A stretch of 64,000 bases of DNA from Macrocybe gigantea (lineage: Eukaryota; Basidiomycota; Agaricomycetes; Agaricales; Callistosporiaceae). Below, piece by piece: positions 55,041-64,000 of the stretch. A program made the translations under genes and the position numbers. Location: assembly GCA_011319805.1 (NCBI GenBank), contig SJRY01000255.1, forward strand, positions 310,001-374,000. Direction: 5' to 3'. The first letter of the stretch is position 1. Every line of letters begins with the position of its first letter. The notes beneath the pieces are model-generated. The model searched no databases, was not told where the DNA came from, and saw nothing but the letters and a program-made list of their open reading frames with translations.

Positions 55041-55598
55041 TTTGATGATGATCGCGTCTCGCATGAAGCTGATCCAGACAAATCTAGTCCTCGAAGCGTA
55101 GCAGCTTCTCAGTCTGATCACCCTCACATTGCTCTGGGACATCTTCTGCGATGGCTCTTGATGTACGCTGGCTTTCCAACTTCGTCTCAAGAGCTTATGT
55201 GGCTTGATCCTAAGAAGAAATCACATTCACGCTCGCGTCGATGCTGTCTGTCCAACTCCATAGTCATTACCATGCTCGGACCAGTGAATTTCTCTTCTCG
55301 GCCACCTTTTGGTCATGATCGTCTCGCTGGGCCAATTCCGGTATACTGTATGTACATTGGTTGCCATCTTCGGGATTGTTCTGACAAGGTGCTAGCTCGG
55401 AAACGAAGCCTGCTACACGTCTCAAGAGAAGGACCGCTACCCATCACCCATCGATCCTCTGATTCCGTCCTAAATCAGCTCGTGACGCGTCTGTTTTACA
55501 CATGCGTGAAAGGCCCTTCCTTGGTTCATACGCAGAACGGCACTATGATCCGACGTCCTGGATGCATGATCGCAGAGACGACCATTCCTGGCCTCTGA
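55041..55598 (+). other. Unassigned open reading frame
   Basis: A plus-strand frame is open from about 55041 to TGA 55596-55598. Its first part reads like an exon (SDHPHIALGHLLRWLLMYAG, FPTSSQELMWLDPKKKSHSR), but the first ATG lies at 55161 and no family is recognised. The later half looks less protein-like; a second frame there (MRERPFLGSYAERHYDPTSW, 55502-55687) is an alternative. It may be an exon of an unknown gene or chance. Confidence 0.25.
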
Positions 55599-55687
55599 GG
55601 AGGACGTGCTCCTGTCCTGTCGCATCTCGGCGGACTTGCAGTTTGGCAATTCTGGCCGTCTCGGGAGACGTACGTTATTGTGGCTAG

Positions 55688-56380
55688 TGCGGTCTGTCTA
55701 CACATTATTACGGCGGAGATAAAAGGAGAGAAAAAAAATGAAAACGGTAAATGGACACGGACGACGATTTGACCTGGCGCCGTTTTATATATATCTTTCT
55801 AGAGTCCGTCGAGAAGGCCAAGAATATATGAGATGTAGCATCGGCGAAAAGGCCGAGGTATACCTTGGAGAGTCAGGTTAGCGCTGAACCGAGCCGGGCT
55901 CGGTTCGTCAGATGATCACAGGCCAGTGCCCTCACTCGGCGAGGCTAGATTGAATTGCAGGTGGGCTGATGAAAGGCATGACGAGACCTAGAACGTGGTG
56001 GGTGTAGGTTGAACGCGACACACGACTTGCGGACCTGATCAGGCGCAGCATGCATTAGGCACTGTGGCTGAGGAACAGACAGGAAAACACTCGTAACACG
56101 TTATGCAAAAGAGTGCGTAACCGTCGACGGTTCCTGAGTGCGACATGTTGCTGAGGGATTGCCAATGCCATTTGGAATCTTTCTTGCATTAAAGGGCACC
56201 AGAATGCGTATGTTGCCGGCTATTCAATGAGTAATTAATGAGGATTCACTGACGTCGAAAGAGGACCGTGAAACACGATCACAAGCCAGATCCGAAACGT
56301 TGTGGGTACTAGTTAGATTAAAGGAATATACCGTTGTGTATTGCTGGTACAAGACGGAGCGGTCACCGCTTCGAGGGTGC
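55688..56380. other. Intergenic region with a perfect short inverted repeat
   Basis: No coding signal found. GAACCGAGCC (55886-55895) and GGCTCGGTTC (55897-55906) form a 10-bp perfect inverted repeat with a 1-nt centre, a possible regulator site or cruciform. Confidence 0.45.
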
Positions 56381-56406
56381 TTTTTTTTTTTTCTTTTTTT
56401 TCTTTT
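56381..56406 (+). repeat. Poly-pyrimidine (T-rich) tract
   Basis: 26 bp made only of T with two C interruptions. Read on the minus strand it is an A-rich tract. Such tracts are common at fungal promoters as nucleosome-depleting elements. Confidence 0.6.
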
Positions 56407-56990
56407 GGACGGATCTATCACGCATGCTCAGGGAAGTTGTGAAGTTTGCATGTCAGGAACGCCGTCAGTTATGAAAGCATGTAAACCGCAAGTGCCGATG
56501 TGAATGCCACCGAGGGTTTCGAATAAGACAACGTTGACGGATAGATTGACTGACAAGAGAAAAGATGGTCCATAAACGACGAAATTGAGGATATGTATGG
56601 ACAATTTTGAACCTTTCCTTCTCAGCGCCGTGAGATGCGAGAACACGACACGTGGAAAGAAATATACGCTTTTGCCAATTTGCATTGCTGCTCGACGGCA
56701 ACGAGTTGCCTGTGGCATGCAGAATATTGGCTGTTGGCGACGATGACAAGTACTGGCAGGCTTGGGAGCCCCTGGAGGCGAACCAGGTCGCGGGCTGGGG
56801 CGTTGACGGTCAGGCACTTGGCTGATGTGCCTGGCAGTAAATGATTGCCTGTGCTCAATTCCCAGCCCCGTCCCAACTTTTCCCAACTCTCTCGCGATAC
56901 CACCATCGACGGCGACGAGAGTCTCCTCTCTCTCCCTTTTCCCCTCACATATCGCCCTGTTCCGCTCCTTGTCCCCCACCGTCCCCCACC
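56407..56990. other. Upstream region of the OPT transporter gene
   Basis: Long frames exist on both strands here but they look compositional and lack homology. The last ~120 bp before ATG 56991 are C/T-rich, as in strong fungal promoters and 5' UTRs. Confidence 0.45.
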
Positions 56991-59900
56991 ATGGCCCGCC
57001 GGCCCACCTCGTCCGCCGCTTCGAGGCCTCTCACATCAGCGGCGGCCGCCCGACCACAGCGGCTGGTCATGCTGGCTTTTTTGATCAGCGAGATCCACAG
57101 TACACGTACGGACACGACTACGATTTCGACGAGGAAGAGGAGGAGAGCGAGGACGAGGACGTGTTCGCCTTTGTGCCCCCGTCCACCGCAGAACAGCAGC
57201 TAAGGCAGCAGCAGCAGCAGCAGCAGCAACAGATGTTCGACCACTCCTCCTACCAGTTTTCCCAGCATTATCCTACAGAACTTCATGCCGCCTATTCTGC
57301 CACGTCTCCTCACGTAGCGTACCCCTCGCCTACCTTCGACCCCTACGCTCGCTTCCCGCTGACTCCATTAGCGGCGTAGGTCCCTCCTCGCCCAGTGTGC
57401 ACTACTTCCAACCCCCACCCCAATCTCCGCCATCTACAGATTCGAACAACCATGCCAGCACCCAGGATGACCTCTACCGCCTACGGAGACTGAACAACAC
57501 CGCGACCGCCGTATCCCATGGACCTTCCACGGCCGAGTCTCGAAAGATCAGAGTATCCCTTCCTGGACCCAGCCATACAAGCCAGATTGAGAGCGAGAAG
57601 GACTTGGACATTGAAGTCGGTTCTTCCAGAAGAAGGAGCCACCGAAGCGCGAAAGCTCCATCACAGAGTCCATGAGCATGAGCCCTAGCATGATTGACGA
57701 CGATGACACCAGCAGAGAGGGATCTATAAAGTGAGTAAACTCTCCACATGACTTCGCCCTATGACAGTCTTCTGTCCTTCGATATTCTTCATTTGCCATT
57801 CCAATTGTCTTCTCGCCTTCTTTATTCACATTTAATCCCAAAGTGATTTACGTCTTGGTGAATCACTTCTTCCCCACTTGTCAAAATGATCCGCCATCCT
57901 TTTGCATTTAACATACCCCATCTTTCTCTTGTCCATTGCTCAAACCATGTCGTCCACCTCCCTTCCAATTACTGCATGTTCTAACAAATGCATTTCGCCA
58001 TCTCTTCCCAGATTCGACTTTGACGATATAGATGAGGAGGACAGCCCGTTCCCAGAAGTCCGAGCCTCCGTCTCAAATATCGACGATCCAGAAATGCCTG
58101 CGCTCACAGCCCGAATGTGGTTTGTGGGTCTGTTCCTATGTATGATTAGTAGGTGCGTATGCTCTCGTTTTTTCTTTTTACTTTCGACCTTGTTGACCGA
58201 GTTGCTACAGTGCTTTAAATGTCTTTTTCAATTTCCGCTCTCCTGCACCGACTGTTGTCCCGCTCGCCCTCCTTCTCATCTCTTATCCGTTTGGCAAATT
58301 TCTTGCGTTCACACTCCCGATAAAGACTTATCGTATTCCTATGCCACACCTACCGCCATCTATGCTTCCAACACCCTCGATCAAGACATCGCGCCCCGTT
58401 CTGTTCCTTATCAATCTCCTCCGTCCGCTCACCTACCCGCGCCTGATTGAATTCTCCCTAAACCCTGGTCCGTGGAACATCAAAGAACACGTCCTCGTCT
58501 ATATTATGGCCAACGTCGCTGTAGGCAATCCGTACGCGCTCAATGCAGTGGTCGTATCCGAGATATACTACGGCCTGGACCTAGGCTATTGGTTCGCGCT
58601 TGTGCTCGTGCTGGCGACCCAGCTCACTGGGTTTGGTCTCGCCGGCCTGTGCCGACGGTTCTTGGTCTGGCCCGCGAGCATGGTGTGGCCGCAAATCTCG
58701 TGGCATGTACGTTACTGAATACGTTGCATGCGGAGGACGAGGACGACGGCGTAGGCATGGGCATCGGTCGCGGCGGTGGAAAGGGCATCACGAGATACAA
58801 ATTCTTTATGATCGTCATGATCGCGTCCTTCTTTTTCTTCTTCTTGCCAGGTGCTTTTATTGTCCTGTTTCTGACATGTGCTCACGCTGCGCCTATCAGG
58901 GTTCCTGTTCGAGGCGCTCTCGGTTTTTTCGTTCATCTGTTGGGCTGCCCCAGACAATGTCCCTGTTAATCAGCTGTTTGGCGTGCATTCGGGACTGGGG
59001 ATGAGCATCTTGACGTTCGATTGGACGCAGATCAGTTGGATTGGGAGTCCGTTGATGGGTATGGCCAGCTTTCTTTAATATCGCATTTTTAGCTCGTAAG
59101 CTAATCCCTACTGTGAAGTGCCGTGGTGGGCAGAGGTGCACATCTTCCTCGGTTTCGTCTTGTTCTTCTGGATCCTAACGCCTGCGCTTTACTACTCCAA
59201 CGTACGTTCACCTTGTACCTTTTCGTTTCGTATATTGATCCCCGTTCTCAGTCCTGGAACTTGGGATACTTCCCCATCTCTGCCAACGAGCCCTATGATC
59301 GGTATGGCAAGGTGTATGACATTGCCCGCGTGCTGACGCGTGAGGACCGGTTCGACCTTGAGGCGTACAAGCGATACTCGCCGTTATTCCTGCCCGCGAC
59401 GTACGCCATGACGTATTTGCTCGCATTCGCGCTCAGCACCTGTGTCATCGTGCACACGGTCCTGTACCACGGCAGATCCCTTGTCAACGGTTTCAAGAAG
59501 ATCAAGGTCGAGACGGACGACATCCACGCGAAGCTGATGCGCAACTACCCCGAGGTGCCAGACTGGTGGTATCTCAGCGCATTTGCGGTGTTTTTCAGTC
59601 TTGCTGTTGTTGCTGTCGAGGTAGGAGCTGCACTTGGTGTTTCGTTCCCCAGAGACCTTTATCAACTCATGGCCGACGTTTCAAGGTCTGGGATACGAAT
59701 GTTCCTGTGTGGGCGTTGCTGCTTGCGGTTGTTTTGCCGGTGATCTACATCCTTCCTTCGGGCTTCATCTATGCCATGACTGGGCAAGGCGTAAGTGTTA
59801 TTTCCGCGTGTAGTCTCCTGGTGCACGATGTTAATGGCTGTTCCGCTAAGATTTCATTAAACATCCTCGCGCAAATCATCCCAGGCACTCTCCTGCCAGG

Positions 59901-61012
59901 AAACCCCATGGCGAACATGGTGAGTTAGGCGTCGCTTTACGGCTTTCAGCGGGTTGTGCTCAATTCACTTTTTTTTAAAAAAGGTTTTCAAGGCATATTC
60001 AGTGCAGACGCTGACAGAGGCGACGTCGTTCGTACAAGATCTCAAGCTGGGCCACTACATCAAGGTCCCGCCACGAGCGACATTCCTCGGTACGTCCAGT
60101 CCATCTCCTTGTGCGGAGCCTGTCATCTTACCCGTTTTGATCCAATGCAGTTCAATTAATTGCCACGATTCTAGCTGCGTTCGTACAAGTCGGCGTGAAG
60201 ACATGGATTTTCGCAAACGTCCACGATATCTGCAACCGGATCAGAAGAGCCAGCTGACGTGCCCACCAACCAAGTCTTTTTCACCGCCTCGGCCGTTTGG
60301 TACGTCAATTGCCTGCTCGTCGATTGATCAGGCGCTCAATTGGCCTTGAACTTGGTGACGTGCAGGGGTCTCATTGGACCTAGCAGACAATTCGGGCCGG
60401 GGTCGATATACCACCCCTGTATGCGATGATCGTTGGCGCTTTATTGCCTTTACCCTTCTGGTTCTGGCAACGGCGCTACCCAAACTCCTGGGTACGCTAT
60501 GTCAGCACCCCGGTCATCCTCAACGGCGTGGCGTACATCCCTCCCGCCACTGGAATAAACTATTCGTCCTGGTTCGCAGTCGGTTTCATCTTCCAGTACC
60601 TCATCAGGAAGCGCAACTTTGCGTGGTGGAGCAAGTTCAACTACGTGACAAGCGCAGCGCTGGACTCTGGTAGGTTAAAGACAGGTCCCACCGATGATGG
60701 CCTAATGAATTGTGTTATTCTTCAGGGACTGTCATATCCCTCATGGTTATCTGGTTCAGCCTTCAGGTAAATTTTTGTTTCCCTTGTGCTCGATGAGAAA
60801 ATGCACTTCTACAATGGTTCATCAGTTCCCGAAAAACGGCAATATATCCCTGAACTGGTGGGGCAATTGGGTTCACGAACACAGTAAGTAGCATCTATCT
60901 CGTTTGTGAGTTACTTTCATAACACGGCGTTCTCTTCCCTCCAGCGGCCGATTGGAAACGCAAGCCGTTCCTCTCAATACCAGAGAATGGCATACCCGTC
61001 AGCAACTTCTAA
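56991..61012 (+). CDS. Oligopeptide transporter, OPT family (frame broken several times)
   Basis: Proton-coupled plasma-membrane importer of small peptides or glutathione-like molecules. ATG 56991 has a strong context (CCACCATGG) and starts MARRPTSSAASRPL. A cytosolic N-terminal ~250 residues hold an acidic run, a poly-Gln run and Ser/Pro-rich sequence. The OPT core follows with ~14 hydrophobic segments: MPALTARMWFVGLFLCMISS, NPGPWNIKEHVLVYIMANVA, YYGLDLGYWFALVLVLATQL, FLFEALSVFSFICWAAPDNV, NQLFGVHSGLGMSILTFDWT, YSNSWNLGYFPISANEPYDR, NILAQIIPGTLLPGNPMANM, ATSFVQDLKLGHYIKVPPRA, GLIGPSRQFGPGSIYHP and FAVGFIFQYLIRKRNFAWWS. TAA 61010-61012. Apparent 1-nt breaks lie at about 57077-57082, 57355, 57620, 60236 and 60262. 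Confidence 0.88.
57206..57232 (+). repeat. CAG/CAA microsatellite encoding poly-Gln
   Basis: Seven CAG units, one CAA and one CAG in a row, coding nine Gln within the cytosolic N-terminus of the OPT transporter. Likely length-polymorphic. Confidence 0.9.
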
Positions 61013-61929
61013 TCCGTCATATCATCTCGCAGTGTATCATTTTTTCCCTCGGGTTCTGTGGCGTTGCAATGAGCAACGAAATAATTCAACAAAAATCTCA
61101 GTCAAGTATCTAAAAAAAAATTTCGTCGATCGCGTTCGCTCCTTTGCCAACTGTATCATTCACCGTCGCTCGTTGACCGCGTCCGTATTCAAGGACATTA
61201 CCCCGATTATCATGCCGATTTGTCTCGTTTATCGATTTAGCCAATCCTAGAATACTGCTCCCAACTATATCAGCATACTAGTTCTTTTTCTCCTTTCTTT
61301 CTTAGGTGTACTGGGTTTTTCCTTCTTTCGTCCATCATACATATTTCTTTTACCCTTGCTGATGTTCGAGATTTGGTGGTCAACATACCTGGCGAAATGA
61401 AAAAGGCTTATACACTCATGCATGAGCGGGAACGATCGTTCGGTTGCGCCGTTCATTTCTGTGTTGATAAATTCTCTTCGTTCTTCATGTCAGACATGTG
61501 GAATGCTTCATAAAGTCCTATCATGAGATACTCGAGGAAGCCGATATATTACCATTCAAGTGCATGATTAAATGCCCACTCTTCGCTCCGAATGCAACGT
61601 TCTGACGGAAATCGGCTTTCCCTGCACACGTGTGCATGATTAATTTTGGAAGAACGAACTGGTTGGATTCGTATCACCGCGTAGCCAAGAAAACCGAGTA
61701 TGTTGTGTGCGCTTAGGACGTGATCTCCAAGCACACTGCTTTGTCGCAAAACTGAATATATCCAGCAACAGTGTGGAATGTTGAGACTCGTTTCAACAAC
61801 ACCGCTGTCATGTGATCTCTGGCTATCTGGTCCATTCCGAGTCTCACTGGGCCGAGACGTTTCGATTTGCCAAAATTCTTAAACAGCAGTGCACATGCAA
61901 GACCATTAGACTTTTTTCCGATTACCAGC
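61013..61929. promoter_or_regulatory. Upstream region of ERV2 with a 14-bp perfect palindrome
   Basis: 917 bp, downstream of OPT and upstream of ERV2. TGCACACGTGTGCA at 61623-61636 is a perfect palindrome centred on a CACGTG core, about 294 bp upstream of the ERV2 ATG. Small frames on either strand lack homology. Confidence 0.5.
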
Positions 61930-62925
61930 ATGTTGTCCCGCTTTGCAAAGGCTTTCTTGGCTGTGATTGTCGCTTTGGTGCGCTGCGTTATTACCACCAG
62001 CTCTCGTCACTTATGTGCTCTGTTTGGTGGTTAGCTTCTGTTGACCACGATCGCCACTTTTCATACACCCACGCGCGCATACATCGACCCATGGACGGGC
62101 CAGATATTCGGTGAAGGAGGCGCAGAGAAGACTGGCGCAGAATTCCCAGTCGCATGCCAACGCCGCTCCCGCAACGGACGTCACCAAAGGCGGAGTGATC
62201 ATGTCCAGGCTCGGAAATGAAACTGCAAGTGAGATCGTCCATGTCGGAAGTCTAATCTCACGTTTACTCACATAGATACCGATGTGCTGTCGTCTAGGGT
62301 GGAATTGGGCAGAGCGACGTGGAAATTGATGTGCGAGTTGTGTCTCCGTCCTGGGTTAAACTGAGTCATGACCTCTTGGTTGACAGGCATACCATGACCC
62401 TGCGATTTCCAGAGGTTGGCTCAGGTATTTCATCTTCCGTACACGTAGGACTGACGAGGTCATCTGTTTAGAAACCGACACCCGATGAGCGAGAGGCTAT
62501 TCGTTCTTATTTCCATCTCACTTCGAGACTATACCCCTGTGGAGAATGTGCTCACGAATTCCAACAACTACTCAAAACCTATCCTCCCCAAGTAATTTTC
62601 CCGACTCTCCCCCTTTGCGTGCTGCTTCTTACAATCATCACCAGACGTCGTCCAGGATGACTGTGGCACTCTGGTATGGCCAGGTGCAACCGGTATCGAG
62701 TACTCCACTGATTGCAGGATTGTTTCTAGGCTATGCTCAATACATAATCGTGTCAACGAGAGGTTGAAAAAGCCACAGTTTGATTGCGCCAATCTCGACA
62801 GCACGTACGATTGTGGTTGCGGCGATCCGCCGCTCAAGCAATCCTCCCATCTAGACCCCATGGATCTCGAACGCGATCCAACCAAAGACCAGATCACAGG
62901 TGCCGGTCTCATCAAAGGCGGTTGA
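61930..62925 (+). CDS. ERV2: FAD-linked sulfhydryl oxidase Erv2 (ER)
   Basis: Makes disulfide bonds de novo in the ER lumen, passing electrons to oxygen through FAD. Start ATG 61930 gives a short basic N-terminus and a signal anchor (LAVIVALLLLTTIATF, joined by an intron), which favours Erv2 over mitochondrial Erv1. The catalytic domain reads ELGRATWKLMHTMTLRFPEK, PTPDEREAIRSYFHLTSRLY, the redox centre LYPCGECAHEFQQLL (CxxC), TSSRMTVALWLCSIHNRVNE (FAD-contacting W/H/N), LKKPQFDCANLDSTYDCGCG and the end TGAGLIKGG. The CGC triplet near the C-terminus matches the shuttle disulfide of yeast Erv2. Seven introns join in frame, including one ending CACATAG at about 62277. TGA 62923-62925. Confidence 0.93.
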
Positions 62926-63381
62926 TAAAGGGATCTACAGGTACCGATTTCTCCTTGAAATTGATGAACGTGAGGGCTGACCCTGTCATGATAGACGTTG
63001 TCTTAACTTATTCCTTGATGTCCTCTGTATTCGACTTGTTGGATTAGGGTGTATGATTCACAGACTCAAGGATTAGATGCATTTGGATTCATCTGCAATA
63101 TATTATATGTACAGACATGCCATGGTTGTCTATCTGCAACGACAAGCTGTTCAATGTTACGCTCAATAATTAAATGTTCAAAGAAATACAGGATGTCGCA
63201 GCCTTGGATGTGCTCCAGACCTCGTGCATTAGTACCTTTCCCAATATAGATATATTGAAGAGTGGAGCACCACTGGTATACCAGGTCACTGTCTCCAAGA
63301 ACGTTGACCATCCATTTTGATGAGAAGAAAAGACACGATGCTTACAATAAGTTACTACCACCAAACTGTCCGTTCAACGGT
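62926..63381. other. Convergent intergenic region
   Basis: 455 bp between the stop codons of ERV2 and the transcription-factor gene. AT-rich, with only short chance frames. No other feature seen. Confidence 0.5.
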
Positions 63382-64000
63382 TCAAAAGCCAGCTGCCCTA
63401 CCGACGCCAGGGAACACGGTCGTCTGTGTAAATGTCCGTTCGTTCGAATCAGTCGATTGGACAAGCGCAGACGGGTTGTGGTGAGTAAAAGCGCCGAAAA
63501 TGCTCGAGTAGGACGGCGTCGTGTACCATTGCTGGTCTGCATCGGGCGGCTTCACGTCCGGCTGCACATCTGAGGCGCGAACGGCGAAGGAATAGGAAGC
63601 GCAGCGGCGGTCATGTCCACGTCTCCGCTGATCTGCGATTTCCACCAGTGCTCCTGCCTGAGCGTGCCGAGCACCTCGGCCGCCATGCGCGCGATCTCGG
63701 CGTGCTTGCCCGGCTCGTCCACGATGACACGGTTGAAGACGGCCACGGCGCGGTCGATGAGCTGTTCTGCCTCGGACACCTTCTCCTTCCACGGAACCGC
63801 GTCAGCGTCGTCAGCAGCACGACGGACGCCTCGAACAGCATGAAGCAGCCTTCAAAGTACCAGTTGCTGCTAGGCGCGTAGCCGTGCTCCTGGGTTTCGC
63901 TTTTGTTGCATCGCGGCGTCGTGCGTGTCACACTGGAACCGGATGAGCCGCATAGACAGCAGCACGCACTGCTTACGCCCCTCCATGAGGTCAGCAGGGC
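63382..64000 (-). CDS. Fungal-specific transcription factor, C-terminal part (5' end beyond the window; frame broken)
   Basis: C-terminal portion of a probable Zn2Cys6 regulator; the DNA-binding domain would lie to the right of the window. Minus-strand blocks, in order: LLSMRLIRFQCDTHDAAMQQ, then HGYAPSSNWYFEGCFMLFEA, VVLLTTLTRF, EAEQLIDRAVAVFNRVIVDE, PGKHAEIARMAAEVLGTLRQ and an unstructured tail, QWYTTPSYSSIFGAFTHH, ending at 63382. The arrangement of helices with an FEGCFMLFEASVVLL segment and a conserved C-terminal helix is typical of the fungal-specific TF domain (middle homology region). The blocks sit in different frames, requiring indels near 63892, 63793 and 63572. No intron explains them. 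Family confidence is moderate. Confidence 0.6.

Noticed and set aside
1..64000. tRNA, rRNA, CRISPR or phage features
   Set aside because: No cloverleaf-like A/B boxes, rRNA segments or repeat-spacer arrays were noticed; a tRNAscan or Infernal run would be decisive.

Overview
This window is nuclear DNA of a basidiomycete, most likely an Agaricomycete (mushroom or wood-decay lineage). The support is: genes packed on both strands with gaps often under 200 bp; many introns of about 50-65 bp with GT..AG ends and CTAAC-like branch sites; exons as short as 3 and 16 nt; and a fungal gene set (Mdm31, Rvs161/Hob3, Uve1, Gyp5-like TBC, Rim13 calpain, Rit1, Atg27). No bacterial, plasmid, phage or CRISPR feature was seen. 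All gene models below were spliced by eye, so outer limits are firmer than internal exon edges.

Layout. 0-10 kb: 3'-truncated SAM methyltransferase, MDM31, an intron-rich secreted protein, RVS161/HOB3, UVE1. 10-21 kb: a Ser-rich orphan, a TBC RabGAP, a Yippee protein, allantoinase. 21-30 kb: a PA/TM/RING-H2 ligase, an ataxin-3 deubiquitinase, a secreted GH78 rhamnosidase, a 139-bp inverted repeat, ATG27. 30-35 kb: a protein with a viroplasmin/RNase H1-type hybrid-binding domain, then 2.7 kb with only unassigned coding-like fragments. 35-45 kb: DUF4203-like membrane protein, J-domain membrane protein, HAUS3-like augmin subunit, SET protein, RIT1, an 8-TM protein built from two 4-TM halves. 45-55 kb: RIM13 calpain, asparaginyl-tRNA synthetase, DPH5, F-box/LRR protein, LSM4. 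55-64 kb: an unassigned ORF, an OPT oligopeptide transporter, ERV2, and the 3' part of a fungal-specific transcription factor.

Most genes are housekeeping and are not an operon or an obvious cluster. Shared themes are translation and tRNA/EF2 modification (RIT1, DPH5, AsnRS), ubiquitin and membrane traffic (RING-H2, ataxin-3, F-box, TBC, Rvs161, Atg27) and secretion or nutrient use (GH78, OPT, allantoinase, Erv2). The most striking non-genic structure is the near-perfect inverted repeat at 28685-29099, whose arms differ only by transitions. The second is a recurring set of small indels, mostly in homopolymers, that break conserved reading frames from about 39 kb rightward. These are best explained as assembly errors until tested. 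I found no convincing new multi-gene system.
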